Positions 34,199-42,932 are shown, numbered from the stretch's first letter. The stretch is 64,000 nucleotides of DNA from Rhizobium acidisoli (GCF_002531755.2 NZ_CP034998.1:2728001-2792000), one strand, 5' to 3'. The notes: a model not told the origin generated them from the sequence alone. Made by a program: numbers and translations.

Positions 34199-34323
34199 GT
34201 GATACGCTTGAACGCCAGGCAGGGGTCCAAAGCGGTGATGTGCATTGCGGCACGTCACAAGCCGGAAAACCGACTATCTCGGTTCCGGGCTTGGTTGTTT
34301 TCTGCCAATGCTCGAGCCGGCCT

Positions 34324-34518
34324 TTAATAGCTGCAGGAACGACCGTCGCTGGGTCTGAACCCGCCGCCGCAGGCCGGGTTGAGCGGCAGCTCTTCCCGAT
34401 AATAACCGCCGCCGATCGACGAAGTCTGATCGAGATTTCCGGATGAGGTGCAGGCCGACGTGATCGTGGCAAGGCTGATCAGCGTTCCGGTCGCGATAAA
34501 TGCGAAAAATCGGTTCAT
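34324..34518 (-). CDS. small exported lipoprotein
   Basis: A 64-residue protein with a signal sequence and lipobox-like ITSAC (residues 19-23), so it is probably lipidated at Cys23 and outer- or inner-membrane anchored. The mature part is short (SGNLDQTSSIGGGYYREELP then GGGFRPSDGRSCSY) with two further cysteines. GGAG lies 8 nt before the ATG at 34518; the longer frame to 34710 is not supported. Function unknown. Confidence 0.65.
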   Translation of the reverse strand: MNRFFAFIATGTLISLATITSACTSSGNLDQTSSIGGGYYREELPLNPACGGGFRPSDGRSCSY

Positions 34519-34754
34519 CTGAGCTTCTCCTTCGGAGGGCCTTGGCTTGGCCCGAACGGAGAATTTACCACGCGATCCCGTATGTTCGCGAGGATTTATG
34601 GTGTGAGAGTGCCCTTGGGCGGTCCTCATAACGCCAATGTGATCTCCCAAGCCATGCACTGTCGCATAACTGTCATGTAAAATTGCCCATTGCGATGGCA
34701 GCCTGGGCAAAATATATGCTGCCGGCTAACAAAAAAAAGAATGAGTGAACTGCC

Positions 34755-34901
34755 ATGAGGGCCCTGCATAGACTTTTCAACCGCAACCTCCTAACCCGTT
34801 TCGTGACTGGTCTCGGCGCGGTTCCCCAGCGTTTTCGCGACGCGCGCGAAGAGCGCAAGCCGGCGATCCATCCGTCTTTTATGGATGATTTCGGCGCTTA
34901 A
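34755..34901 (+). CDS. possible 48-residue basic protein
   Basis: ATG at 34755 opens a 48-codon frame (MRALHRLFNRNLLTRF, then RDAREERKPAIHPSFMDDFGA) with GC-rich third positions in its second half. The ribosome site is weak. It could be a real small gene or chance; a longer frame on the other strand (34858-34673) looks less protein-like. Confidence 0.3.
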   Translation: MRALHRLFNRNLLTRFVTGLGAVPQRFRDAREERKPAIHPSFMDDFGA

Positions 34902-34964
34902 ATCTGCAATGTGTCCGCTGGCCGCAGGTAAGGCAAACGACCTTATCCTGGCTGGCGCGCGCCC

Positions 34965-35514
34965 TCAGTTCACTGCGGGCGCTGCCGGCTCTCCCCAACT
35001 CGATATGGGCTGACCGGCCTTGGTTGCCACCCTCACATCATAGAGCGCGAGCGAAGCCTCAAGCTGCCGCATGTCGTTGCAGCGGTTGATGATGCCGCCG
35101 ATATATTGCACGCAGTCGCTGGCGCTGCCCTGCACCGAGCCCGTCGCCCAATCCTTGACGATCCCATCGGCGCCCACCAGGAAATAGGACAGCCGGTTGT
35201 TCTGCGACACCGTGGAGCTGCCGACCAGGCCGACGAAATTCGTGCCGGTCTCCGTCTTGGCGGCGGGCGTCATATGCCGATAGATCGTCATGCCTCTTCA
35301 ACGGCGTCGCGCCGATCATCGGCCCATAGGTCGCGTCGGAGCCGGAAAGCTGCGCCATCGGCGACTGGCCGAGGTTGGCGATCTGCGTATAGGGTTTGCC
35401 CAGCGCATAGCTGGTGTAGGACCGGTTGGCGGCACTTTCAGCCTTTTCCGCCACCTGAGAGCAGCCCGCCAGGCCGATAGCAAGGCTGATCGAAAGAATT
35501 GTTATGAAGCGCAT
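34965..35514 (-). pseudogene. lipoprotein gene with a +1 frameshift
   Basis: From 35514 the frame reads a lipoprotein start (MRFITILSISLAIGLAGC, lipobox LAGC with Cys18) through MIGATPLK near 35294. It then continues in another frame as GMTIYRHMTPAAK and NNRLSYFLVGADGIVKDWATGS to the stop at 34965. The join is at AAGAGGCATG, where one extra A seems present. The repaired protein would be about 183 residues. It may be inactive or a sequencing error may have broken it. No family is recognised beyond the lipobox. Confidence 0.65.
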
Positions 35515-35650
35515 GCTGCCCCGTTGCCGGGCACGGCGTGCCCGCCCCTGTTTCTTAACCCGCCGTCTTTGCTATCAGGTTTGCGGGATTTGGGAAGGTG
35601 GTGGGCTTTACGATCACGAACACGCAGGAGTGGAGAGATTGTACCGTGCC

Positions 35651-35853
35651 AGCCCCCTCTGCCCTGCCGGGCCCGGGGCGAGCCACGGGTCTCGCCCGCC
35701 CTTCGGACCCCCCATAGGTGGGGAGATCGCAAGTGGCCAAACCTTCGCGTCCGTCGAGCGTTTCGTCGTGCTGTGACGTCAATTGTTTGGGGAAGCCAGC
35801 GCGCCCAGCCAATCTCCCCACCTGTGGGGGAGATGCCCGGCAGGGCAGAGGGG
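35651..35853. repeat. RIME-like Rhizobium intergenic mosaic element
   Basis: Inverted ends AGCCCCCTCTGCCCTGCCGG (35651 onward) and GCCCGGCAGGGCAGAGGGGG (to 35853) enclose inner arms CCCCCCATAGGTGGGGAGAT and ATCTCCCCACCTGTGGGGGA, typical of RIME elements. The 490-bp gap 35515-36004 holds this and no gene. Confidence 0.75.
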
Positions 35854-36004
35854 GGCGGCCACGGCACAGCCTCTCCATGCTGGTTCCACACCGGCACCTT
35901 CACATTTTTCTCTCCGCACGCACTCGCCCTTCTCTTCCGCCGCAATAGCTTCACAATCAACCGACAGAAAGTTCATCCGGGAAACGACAACTAGGGAATG
36001 AAAC

Positions 36005-36742
36005 ATGGCGCCGATTCTCTCCAAGACTCTTCTGATGACTGCCCTTCTGGCCCTGCCGCTCGGCAGCGCAGCGCCAGTGTTGGCGCAGGAGACAAAGCCG
36101 CGTGAGGCGGTGATTTCGGTGACGGGGGATGGTGAATCGGCCCTCGCGCCCGATATGGCCGTCGTCAATCTCGCCGTCGTCAAGCAGGCAAAGACCGCCC
36201 GCGAAGCGCTCGACGAGAACAACAAGGCGATGAACGAGGTGCTGAAGGCGCTGAAGGACGGCGGCATCGCCGAGCGCGATCTGCAGACCTCCGGCTTCTC
36301 CATCCAGCCGCAATATAATTATCCGCAGCCGGTCGATGGTCAGCAGCAGCAGCCGCAGCTGATCGGCTACCAGACCATCAATTCCATCACCATCAGGCTG
36401 CGCGATCTCGCCAAGCTCGGCCAGGTGATCGACCAGTCCGTCACCCTCGGCATCAACCAGGGCGGCGACATCCAGTTCACCAACAACAAGCCGCAAGCAG
36501 CCCTCGAAGAGGCACGCAAGAATGCCGTTGCCGAGGCGGTGAAGAAGGCGAAGACGCTGAGCGAAGCCGCCGGCGTCAAGCTCGGACGCATCATCGAGAT
36601 CAACGAGAATGTGCCTCGTCCGATGCCGCAGCCGGCCTATCGCGCCACGATGATGAAGGAGGCCGATGCGGCCGTTCCCGTCCAGAGCGGCGAGAACAAT
36701 TACACTGTCAGCGTGACGGTGACTTTTGCGATTGAGCAGTGA
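36005..36742 (+). CDS. SIMPL-domain (BP26/OMP28-like) periplasmic protein
   Basis: A 245-residue exported protein with a signal peptide ending near VLAQE (residue 28) and a SIMPL (DUF541) domain: ISVTGDGESALAPDMAVVNL at 37-56 and DLQTSGFSIQPQYNY near 97-111. The family includes Brucella BP26/OMP28 periplasmic antigen, which forms ring-like oligomers. Its role is probably envelope stability or stress. AGGGAA precedes the ATG. Confidence 0.8.
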   Translation: MAPILSKTLLMTALLALPLGSAAPVLAQETKPREAVISVTGDGESALAPDMAVVNLAVVKQAKTAREALDENNKAMNEVLKALKDGGIAERDLQTSGFSIQPQYNYPQPVDGQQQQPQLIGYQTINSITIRLRDLAKLGQVIDQSVTLGINQGGDIQFTNNKPQAALEEARKNAVAEAVKKAKTLSEAAGVKLGRIIEINENVPRPMPQPAYRATMMKEADAAVPVQSGENNYTVSVTVTFAIEQ

Positions 36743-36767
36743 AATCACGCCGGCGGCAGCGAAAACC

Positions 36768-36812
36768 CCTCCCCACAAGAGTCCCTTGTGGGGAGGGGTT
36801 GGGGAGGGGTCT
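36768..36812. repeat. palindromic CCCCTCCCCA/TGGGGAGGGG repeat
   Basis: CCCCTCCCCACAAG and CTTGTGGGGAGGGG form a hairpin with tail TTGGGGAGGGG, the same family as the arms at 4834-4978. Confidence 0.7.
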
Positions 36813-36831
36813 GCCGAGCGCAGAAAATCCT

Positions 36832-36883
36832 ACAAAAAGAAAACCGCCCCTGCCGATCCGGGGAGACTGGCAAAAGGCGGTTC
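36832..36883 (-). terminator. terminator of the 37288-36926 gene
   Basis: On the minus strand AACCGCC ... GGCGGTT forms the outer stem, with an inner TTGCC/GGCA pairing, followed by TTCTTTTTG. It is 40 bp past the stop at 36926. Confidence 0.6.
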
Positions 36884-36925
36884 TGGCCGCCGCATCGGGG
36901 AGACGTGGCGGTATTCTAATCTATA

Positions 36926-37288
36926 TCAGCGGCGCAGCGCCGGGCAGCCGCGGACGTTGCCGAAGCTCATTTCGTCGGGGCCGCGGCGCGTCCAACCCTG
37001 GACGATGACGCGGCGGGGCGTGATGTCGACGACGCGGGCGCGGCGGAAGCCGTAATCGCGGGCCATATCTTGGGCCAGACGCGGATCGCAGCCGCGCGGA
37101 CGGCGGCCATCGTAGCCCTGAGGCGGACGGTCGTAGCCCGGAGGCGGACGGCGGTAATCCCGCGGCGCGTCACGGTCCTGATCGCCGATAATGATATTCA
37201 ACTGCGCGGCGGCGGGCGCCACCGTGCCGGCAAGGGTGCCGGCGGTCAGCATGACGGCAAGACCCGCCTTTGCCAAAAACTGCATCAT
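36926..37288 (-). CDS. small secreted protein with paralogue next door
   Basis: A 120-residue exported protein: signal peptide to about AAAQ (residue 29), a Pro/Arg/Tyr-rich spacer (DYRRPPPGYDRPPQGYD), then a compact domain with two cysteines (RGCDP and NVRGCPALRR). The C-terminal pattern RARVVDITPRRVIVQGWTRRG, then MSFGNVRGCP, is shared with the gene at 37455. The pair are probable periplasmic proteins of unknown role and look like a tandem duplication. Confidence 0.7.
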   Translation of the reverse strand: MMQFLAKAGLAVMLTAGTLAGTVAPAAAQLNIIIGDQDRDAPRDYRRPPPGYDRPPQGYDGRRPRGCDPRLAQDMARDYGFRRARVVDITPRRVIVQGWTRRGPDEMSFGNVRGCPALRR

Positions 37289-37454
37289 CGAAAAACCTTT
37301 CGTTTCAAAGTCGGTGCGGCCGAGCGGCCTGCCTTGTTACTCCGCCCTCCGCCGAAGCGTCATGCGGGAATCACCCATACGGGTCAGAGAAGAAACGGCT
37401 GAAAGTGTCGCCGTCAAGGCAAAAGCGGCCGGTGGGCGCTTGCCGGCGCAGTCC

Positions 37455-37760
37455 TCAGCGCCGGATCAGCGGGCAGCCGCGGACATTCGCGAAGGTGATC
37501 CTGTCCCACCCGCGGCGGTCGCGGCCGGCAACGACGACGACGCGCGGCGACATGCGGGTGATGCGGGCATCGCGCAGGCCGAAATCACGTGCCTTGCGCA
37601 CCGCATGCATCGGCGAGCAGGCGCGGATCGGGCGATGATATTGCGCCTCGACGACGAAATTCGTCTGCGGTCCAGCGGCTGCCGCGGTGGTGACAGTGGC
37701 CGGGACGGCGCAGAGGGCGAGCAATGCGGCAAGCGAGGCCTTAGCGAGAAAATGTGTCAT
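37455..37760 (-). CDS. small secreted protein, paralogue of the 36926 gene
   Basis: A 101-residue exported protein with a signal peptide to about AAAAG and the domain shared with its neighbour: an N-terminal Cys in IRACSPMHAV, LRDARITRMSPRVVVVAGRD and FANVRGCPLIRR. It lacks the proline-rich spacer of the other copy. The 166-bp gap between them holds no gene. The conserved cysteine pair suggests a disulfide-stabilised periplasmic fold. Confidence 0.7.
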   Translation of the reverse strand: MTHFLAKASLAALLALCAVPATVTTAAAAGPQTNFVVEAQYHRPIRACSPMHAVRKARDFGLRDARITRMSPRVVVVAGRDRRGWDRITFANVRGCPLIRR

Positions 37761-37854
37761 GGGGCGTCTCCGTCGATTGGTCTTTACGCATGTCGTTATC
37801 GCGCGACATGCTGGGTTCTCCCTTCAGGGATTGTCCCGACAGTAAACGCTGCAA

Positions 37855-37884
37855 ACTGAATGGTGTTCGAACCAGCCATTCAGT
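37855..37884. repeat. inverted repeat ACTGAATGG/CCATTCAGT
   Basis: Perfect 9-bp arms with a 12-nt loop that contains TTCGAA. It lies between the stop of the yjbQ-like gene and the start of the 37760 gene, and is followed by another CATTCAG. It could be an operator or a terminator-like hairpin. Confidence 0.5.
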
Positions 37885-37908
37885 TTTCATTCAGAAGGAT
37901 TAATCATT

Positions 37909-38331
37909 TCACGAGCCAAGATGCAGAACGATTTCCCGCCGGTGCGGCCGGTCGCGATGCTCGAAGAGATAAAGACCCTGCCAGGTGCCGAGCACCAGCC
38001 GGCCCCGGGCGACGGGAATGCCGATCGAGACCTGCGTCAGCGCCGCCTTGATATGCGCCGGCATGTCGTCCGGCCCCTCGGCGCGATGCACGACCCAGCC
38101 CATTGACGGGTCGGAGGCCGGCGGCACGAGGCGGCGGAAGAAGGAAAGCAGGTCGGTTTGCACGTCGGGATCGGCATTTTCCTGGATCAGCAGCGAGCAG
38201 GATGTGTGGCGCACGAAGACGGTGAGAAGCCCCTCCTCCCGCCCCGATTGGTGCACGAAGGCGTCCGCCTGATCGGTGAATTCGTAAAGGCCCTGTCCGC
38301 GTGTGGACAGGCTCAGGATCGTCTGGGGCAA
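37909..38331 (-). CDS. yjbQ: YjbQ-family protein (UPF0047)
   Basis: A 140-residue protein of the YjbQ/UPF0047 family with the metal-site and active-site blocks FVRHTSCSLLIQENADPDV (about 39-57), the later HRAEGPDDMPAHIKAAL and LGTWQGLYLFEHRDRPHRR. Family members show weak thiamine-phosphate synthase activity in E. coli; the true role is unclear. It is a single gene with the 60-residue N-terminal sheet typical of the family. Confidence 0.85.
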   Translation of the reverse strand: MPQTILSLSTRGQGLYEFTDQADAFVHQSGREEGLLTVFVRHTSCSLLIQENADPDVQTDLLSFFRRLVPPASDPSMGWVVHRAEGPDDMPAHIKAALTQVSIGIPVARGRLVLGTWQGLYLFEHRDRPHRREIVLHLGS

Positions 38332-38405
38332 GGCGCTCTCCCGTCTCGGAATGTTATCGCCGCGAGGTGGCGCGTCATGACGGGCAAGTCAATACCTGGA
38401 TGAGT

Positions 38406-38759
38406 TCAGAGTTTGATCAGCGTCTCGAAGCCGCCATAGATCATCCGCTTGCCATCGAAGGGCATCTGCCATTGGTCGCCCTTGAGCCTCGGATCGGCCA
38501 TCACCTTGGCATTGATATCGTCGCGCCCCTGCCGCGACCGGTAGACGATCCAGGCAAACATCACCACCTCGTCCTCCGTGGCCTGCACGGCGCGGGGAAA
38601 GGAGGTCAGCTCGCCATAGGGCACGTCGTCGCCGATGCATTCGACATATTCGAGCGCGCCATATTCCTTCCAGATCGAGCCGGCGAAGGTCGAGAATTTC
38701 TTATAGGCCTCGATATTCTCCTTCGGCACTGCCACGATGAAACCGTCGATATAGGACAT
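38406..38759 (-). CDS. DUF1428 domain-containing protein
   Basis: A 117-residue alpha/beta-barrel-type protein matching DUF1428: YIDGFIVAVPKENIEAYKK (3-21), YVECIGDDVPYG, and WIVYRSRQGRDDINAKVM. GGAGGAGG lies 6 nt before the ATG at 38759; the longer frame to 38993 is unsupported. The family resembles ABM-like ferredoxin folds and has no known activity. Confidence 0.8.
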   Translation of the reverse strand: MSYIDGFIVAVPKENIEAYKKFSTFAGSIWKEYGALEYVECIGDDVPYGELTSFPRAVQATEDEVVMFAWIVYRSRQGRDDINAKVMADPRLKGDQWQMPFDGKRMIYGGFETLIKL

Positions 38760-38845
38760 AATACGCCTCCTCCACATTCTCGCGTGGGGGGGAGAGATAG
38801 GAAACAGGCCGGGCAGGTCCAGGGATGAGGCGCCGACAGCGGCAA

Positions 38846-39442
38846 TCAGGGTCCGTTGACCAGCTTGAGGATGAGCTGCTGGATATTGCCGCCGCCGCCC
38901 ATTTCGATCTTGTCGAAGTCGCGGCCACGCTGACGCTGTTTTGCCGAGATCTCGCCGAGGCGCCGCGTCAGTTCGATGCGGATCTTCTTGCAATCGGGAT
39001 CGTCGGCAACGGTGAGGCCGATGCTCATCGTCTCGATTTCCCTAACCATCTCCTTGATGGTCGCGCCATGCACCCGCTCATGCGCCTGCACGCCCGTGAT
39101 AAAGCTCTCCCAACTGGTCTGGACGGCCGGCGGCAGCGCCGTCGAGGGTTTCGGCAGCGTATAGGTGATGATCAGTTTCGGCCGGTTGGTGGTGATCACG
39201 CAGGCGGCGCCTTGCGCTTCGTATTTCCGCGTCCAGGTCAGCTTGAAGGTCGTATGCGCGATCACCCGGCCCTCGCCGACTTCAGGCCCCCGCGCCCCGA
39301 TCGATTCGTAGAGTTCGGCGCCGGTCTTGCCGGATATCGAATAGGGCCGCACTTCTTCCACAGCCTGCCATTCGGCCCGTGCGGCGGCTGGCGACAAGGC
39401 GAAAATCGCCGCCAGGACATAGGATAGAAAAGTTTTCGTCAC
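38846..39442 (-). CDS. DUF922 secreted metalloprotease-like protein
   Basis: A 198-residue exported protein, GTG start behind GGGGG, with a signal peptide to about ARAE (residue 24). The DUF922 core is visible in VRPYSISGKTGAELYESIG and ITGVQAHERVHGATIKEM (about 112-130), which holds the HExxH-like HERVH motif with the second His. The family is predicted to be zinc-dependent proteases. Activity is predicted only. It lies between the MFS and DUF1428 genes on the minus strand. Confidence 0.8.
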   Translation of the reverse strand: MTKTFLSYVLAAIFALSPAAARAEWQAVEEVRPYSISGKTGAELYESIGARGPEVGEGRVIAHTTFKLTWTRKYEAQGAACVITTNRPKLIITYTLPKPSTALPPAVQTSWESFITGVQAHERVHGATIKEMVREIETMSIGLTVADDPDCKKIRIELTRRLGEISAKQRQRGRDFDKIEMGGGGNIQQLILKLVNGP

Positions 39443-39521
39443 GCGGCCCCCGCCGAATAATCGTTGGCGCGGCGCGGACCCTAACGGGACCGCCTCCCAC
39501 TTTCAACGCACCTTGCATGTT

Positions 39522-40742
39522 TCAGCCCTGCAGCGTCTTGACCTTGGTAAGATCGGGGAAGAGCCGCATCCACAGAAGCACGACGATAACAGTGCCGAGC
39601 CCGCCGACAATGCCGGTGGCGACCGGGCCGAGTGCGGCCGCCATCATGCCGGATTCGAATTCACCGAGTTGGTTGGAGGTGCCGATGAACAGCGAATTGA
39701 CCGCGCTGACGCGACCCCGCATCTCATCCGGCGTCAGAAGCTGCACCAGCGAGCTGCGCACGACGACGCTGACCGTATCCGACGCGCCGACAACAAGCAG
39801 GGCGGCGACCGAAAGCACGATATTGGTGGACAGCGAAAAGACGATGGTGGCGAGGCCGAACACGGCGACGGCGGCAAGCATCTTGCGGCCGACATTGCTC
39901 TCGAGCGGCCGGCGGGCGAGCACGATCGACATGGCAAGCGCGCCGATCGCCGGTGCGGCGCGCAACAGGCCGAGCTCCCACGGGCCGGCATTCAGGATAT
40001 CGCGGGCAAACATCGGCAACAGCGCGGTGGCGCCGCCGAGCAGCACCGCGAAGAGATCGAGCGAGATCGTGCCGAGCATCACGGGCCGGCTGCGGATGAA
40101 GGAGACGCCGGCAAAAACCGAGGCTAGCGTCACCGGCTCGCGTTTGGAAGGCGCCCACTGCATGCGGATCGAAATGACGTTGAAGCTCGCGACGGCAAAG
40201 AGCAGTGCCGACACGGCGAAGGGCGCCACAGGATTGAGACCGTAGAGCAAGCCGCCGAGCGAAGGGCCGATGATCAGCGCTGTCTGCATCAGCGAGGTGG
40301 AGGTGGCGACCACCTTCTGCAGCATCGAAGCCGGCACGATGTTCGGCAGCAGAGCCGCCATGGTCGGCCGCTCGAAGGCGACAACGGCGCCAAGCACCGT
40401 GACGGCGACAAGGATACCTGAAGGCGTCAGCCATTGCTGCCAGGTGGCAACCGCCAGCACCAGCGCCGTCACCGCCTCGATCAGCTGGCAGATGAGGCCG
40501 ATACGCCGCCGGTCGAACCGGTCGGCGACATGGCCGACGACAAAGGTCAGAACCGCCATCGGCAGGAACTGGCAGAGGCCGACAAGGCCGAGCGCAAAGG
40601 CGCTGTGCGTCTGATCATAGATCATCCAGCCCATGGCGATGCTGATGGACTGGAAGGCAAGCGAGGAAAAGACGCGGGAGGCAGCGAAGTTCAGATAGCC
40701 GGGGTGGCGAAGAACGCTCCGCGGGCCTTGGGATATGTCCAT
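39522..40742 (-). CDS. MFS efflux transporter (MFS_3/EntS-like)
   Basis: A ~406-residue, 12-segment transporter starting MDISQGPRSVLRHPGYLNFA. The A-motif-like loop GHVADRFDRRRIG (about 70-82) and the central charged loop fit EntS/TetA-class exporters of the DHA1 type. The ATG at 40742 is preferred to the longer frame reaching 40874, which lacks a ribosome site and reads as non-conserved. Substrate unknown. It is followed by a divergent-free gap of about 170 bp to the Crp-type gene on the same strand. Confidence 0.75.
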   Translation of the reverse strand: MDISQGPRSVLRHPGYLNFAASRVFSSLAFQSISIAMGWMIYDQTHSAFALGLVGLCQFLPMAVLTFVVGHVADRFDRRRIGLICQLIEAVTALVLAVATWQQWLTPSGILVAVTVLGAVVAFERPTMAALLPNIVPASMLQKVVATSTSLMQTALIIGPSLGGLLYGLNPVAPFAVSALLFAVASFNVISIRMQWAPSKREPVTLASVFAGVSFIRSRPVMLGTISLDLFAVLLGGATALLPMFARDILNAGPWELGLLRAAPAIGALAMSIVLARRPLESNVGRKMLAAVAVFGLATIVFSLSTNIVLSVAALLVVGASDTVSVVVRSSLVQLLTPDEMRGRVSAVNSLFIGTSNQLGEFESGMMAAALGPVATGIVGGLGTVIVVLLWMRLFPDLTKVKTLQG

Positions 40743-40915
40743 TTGCGATGTCACCGGCCGGCGATGGGAGGCCGCGGCCTTCAGAAGGTTTTCGTGAATG
40801 TCAGAACGGTGTTCTGCTCCGATGAGCGGTTTGTCAATTGCAGCGAGCGGATATGATGTCGCGCCTTCCGGCATCGCGTGTCAGGTTTCGCGTGTCTGGC
40901 CCCGCGTGTCTGGCG

Positions 40916-41647
40916 TCAGCGCGGCTCCTTGAAGATGTTCAGATAGGCGGGGTCGAATTCCGCGATTTCCTGCAGGCGCTCCCAGTCGACGATGGTGATC
41001 GTCCGGTTTTCCCAGGTGAAGACGCCCTCGCGCCTGAGGGCCTGCAGCGTCTTGTTCAGGTGGACGACGGAAACGCCGAGCACATCGGCCATCTCGATCT
41101 GCGTCAACGGAAACTGGAAGCTGGCGCCGCGCGTCCGTTTGACGACCTGCAGCCGCACGAAAAGCTCGCAGACGAGGTGGGCGATATGGGCGCGTTTGGA
41201 GCGCCGGCCCATGGCGACGATCCACTCGCGGTGAATGGCGCCATCGACCAGCGTATCGAGCCAGAGCAGCCGGGTCAGATGCGGCATGCGCTCGGTGATC
41301 GCCCTGAGATCGGCATGATCGGCGAAGGCGACATGACAGGTCGACAGCGCAACGATGCCGTGATCCATCTTCTTGACGGGAAAGGCATGCAGGTCGACGA
41401 AATCGCCGGCGACATGCAGCGCGGTAATCTGCCGGCTGCCATCGGCCATCACCTTGTAGCGCGCCGCGAAACCATCGAGCAGCAGCGTGCTGTAGGGCGG
41501 CCGGCTGCCTTCGAGGACGATATCCTCTCCGGCAACAAAATGCCTGTCCTTGACCAAAATCGACCTGAGAAGGTTCTCCTCCTCCGCCGAAAGCACATCG
41601 CGGCTTCCAAGATTGAGCAGCAGGGCTTCAATCACGGGCTTTTCCAC
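40916..41647 (-). CDS. Crp/Fnr-family regulator
   Basis: A 243-residue regulator, GTG start. Residues about 25-120 are a cyclic-nucleotide-type beta-roll (GEDIVLEGSRPPYSTLLLDGFA). The wHTH is near 150-225 (FPLTQIEMADVLGVSVVHLNKTLQALRREGVF). No FNR cysteine cluster is visible, so the signal is not oxygen through an iron-sulfur centre. Similar rhizobial proteins regulate respiration or stress genes. No target in the window is evident. Confidence 0.8.
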   Translation of the reverse strand: MEKPVIEALLLNLGSRDVLSAEEENLLRSILVKDRHFVAGEDIVLEGSRPPYSTLLLDGFAARYKVMADGSRQITALHVAGDFVDLHAFPVKKMDHGIVALSTCHVAFADHADLRAITERMPHLTRLLWLDTLVDGAIHREWIVAMGRRSKRAHIAHLVCELFVRLQVVKRTRGASFQFPLTQIEMADVLGVSVVHLNKTLQALRREGVFTWENRTITIVDWERLQEIAEFDPAYLNIFKEPR

Positions 41648-41765
41648 CGATAGCGCAAGGGGAGATCATGACGATGCGACCTGTATTTTCTATAAGAATC
41701 AATGCCTAGCCTCGGGAACAATTGTCTTCATCTGTAATTTCCCCCTGTGACGCACAGGAAAAAAC

Positions 41766-42011
41766 ATGGCTCGCTACTTTTTCGATCTGCATAACGGCGA
41801 AGGTCCCACACGCGATGAGCACGGCACCGAGCTCAGATCGCGCGCGGACATTCCGAAAGAGGTGACCCGCATCCTGCTGGATGTGGCCCGTGACGAACTG
41901 CCGGCGGGAGATCGCACCATCATCGCCGTCACCGTTCGCGACGAAAGCGGCGACCCGATTACGGTTGCCAGCCTCGTCTTCAACAATGAATGGCTCGACG
42001 TTTTCCGATAG
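41766..42011 (+). CDS. DUF6894 domain-containing protein
   Basis: An 81-residue protein starting MARYFFDLHNGEGPTRDEHG, the DUF6894 hallmark, with the C-terminal strand VTVRDESGDPITVASLVF. Widespread in rhizobia in many copies, often stress-linked; no function is known. A second member lies at 42221 on the other strand. Confidence 0.8.
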   Translation: MARYFFDLHNGEGPTRDEHGTELRSRADIPKEVTRILLDVARDELPAGDRTIIAVTVRDESGDPITVASLVFNNEWLDVFR

Positions 42012-42085
42012 GCCGCCGTTCAAGGTTTGCCGCCGGTCTCTGCCGTATGAATCCGACTCGGTCGCCGCGACGCTTAAGCTCTTTT

Positions 42086-42138
42086 TATGCATGTCGTCAT
42101 CCCGGAACCGCTGCACGCTTCCGGGCGCTATGCATTAA
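42086..42138. repeat. ATGCATGTCGT...CCGGAACCG palindromic repeat (copy 1)
   Basis: ATGCATGTCGTCATCCCGGA, then ACCGCTGCACGCTTCCGGG and a TATGCATTAA end. The same unit is at 60114-60165 and a half-copy near 42990-43018. Ends are partly inverted (ATGCATG / CATGCAT). Confidence 0.8.
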
Positions 42139-42220
42139 GACCCGCCTTCATAGCCGGCAATTAAATTTGACATACTCGCCATTGCTTGGAGCAACATCGC
42201 AGGCGGCTTGCCGGCTGCGG

Positions 42221-42454
42221 CTATTTGGGGATTTCCTCGAGGATCAGCCGGATTTCCGCAAGCGGCTGCCGGCTTTCGTCGAAGAGCTCCACCGACAGCA
42301 TGTTCAGAGGTTCCGCCGGCAGACCTTCGGCGGCCATCTCCGCCAGCACGCGCCGGGCCTCCGCTTTCGCGGCGTCGACGGAGGCGAATTCATATCCCGT
42401 CTCGGTCGCCCCGACGCCATCACGGTCGAGGAGCTGAAAGTAGAATTTCGGCAC
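42221..42454 (-). CDS. DUF6894 domain-containing protein
   Basis: A 77-residue protein beginning MPKFYFQLLDRDGVGATETG with a helix ASVDAAKAEARRVLAEMAAE and the strand LFDESRQPLAEIRLILEE. Same family as the gene at 41766. An EcfG-type promoter lies 26-50 bp upstream, so it probably belongs to the general stress response. Confidence 0.8.
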   Translation of the reverse strand: MPKFYFQLLDRDGVGATETGYEFASVDAAKAEARRVLAEMAAEGLPAEPLNMLSVELFDESRQPLAEIRLILEEIPK

Positions 42455-42479
42455 GACACATCCCCCGCTAGATCAGTCT

Positions 42480-42504
42480 AACGATCCCGCAGGCAACATG
42501 TTCC
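42480..42504 (-). promoter_or_regulatory. EcfG/RpoE2-type general stress promoter
   Basis: On the minus strand GGAAC (42504-42500), 16 nt, then CGTT (42483-42480): a perfect match to the EcfG consensus. Transcription would start about 42472 into the DUF6894 gene at 42454. Confidence 0.65.
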
Positions 42505-42533
42505 CGGCCGCAGATATGTCCTATCTGCCTTGG

Positions 42534-42932
42534 TCAGAAGGTGCCGGCCTCAGGAGAGGCCATTTCCTCGATGCCGTCGACACGGTCGGGATAGAAGGCG
42601 AGATGGTTCTTGATGTTGCTGACGGCGGCATTCGGCGCCTCGTAAGTCCAGACGGCATTCCTAGAGCGCTCGCCGCCCGCAATGATGCTGTAACAGGCGG
42701 CGTCGCCCTTATAGGGGCAATGGCTGGTATGATCGGTGCGCTGCAGCAGCGACATGTCGACGTCCCTGCGCGGAATATATTGCACCGGCGGATAGGAGGC
42801 CTCGCGCAGCGTCAGAGCATCGCGGCTGTCGGCAATCACCTTGCCATCCAGCGTGACGACGACGCGGCAGGGATTGTGCTCGACGGTGATCGGATGGTCC
42901 GGGCCCGGGATCTTGATCGATTTGTCTGACAT
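42534..42932 (-). CDS. DUF427 domain-containing protein
   Basis: A 132-residue protein of the DUF427 family: ITVEHNPCRVVVTLDGKVIADS (about 14-35), PPVQYIPRRDVDMSLL, SHCPYKGDAACYSI, and NAVWTYEAPNAAV. The ATG at 42932 gives a natural N-terminus; an in-frame ATG at 42947 is possible. The fold is a small beta-barrel of unknown activity, common in bacteria. Confidence 0.8.
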   Translation of the reverse strand: MSDKSIKIPGPDHPITVEHNPCRVVVTLDGKVIADSRDALTLREASYPPVQYIPRRDVDMSLLQRTDHTSHCPYKGDAACYSIIAGGERSRNAVWTYEAPNAAVSNIKNHLAFYPDRVDGIEEMASPEAGTF

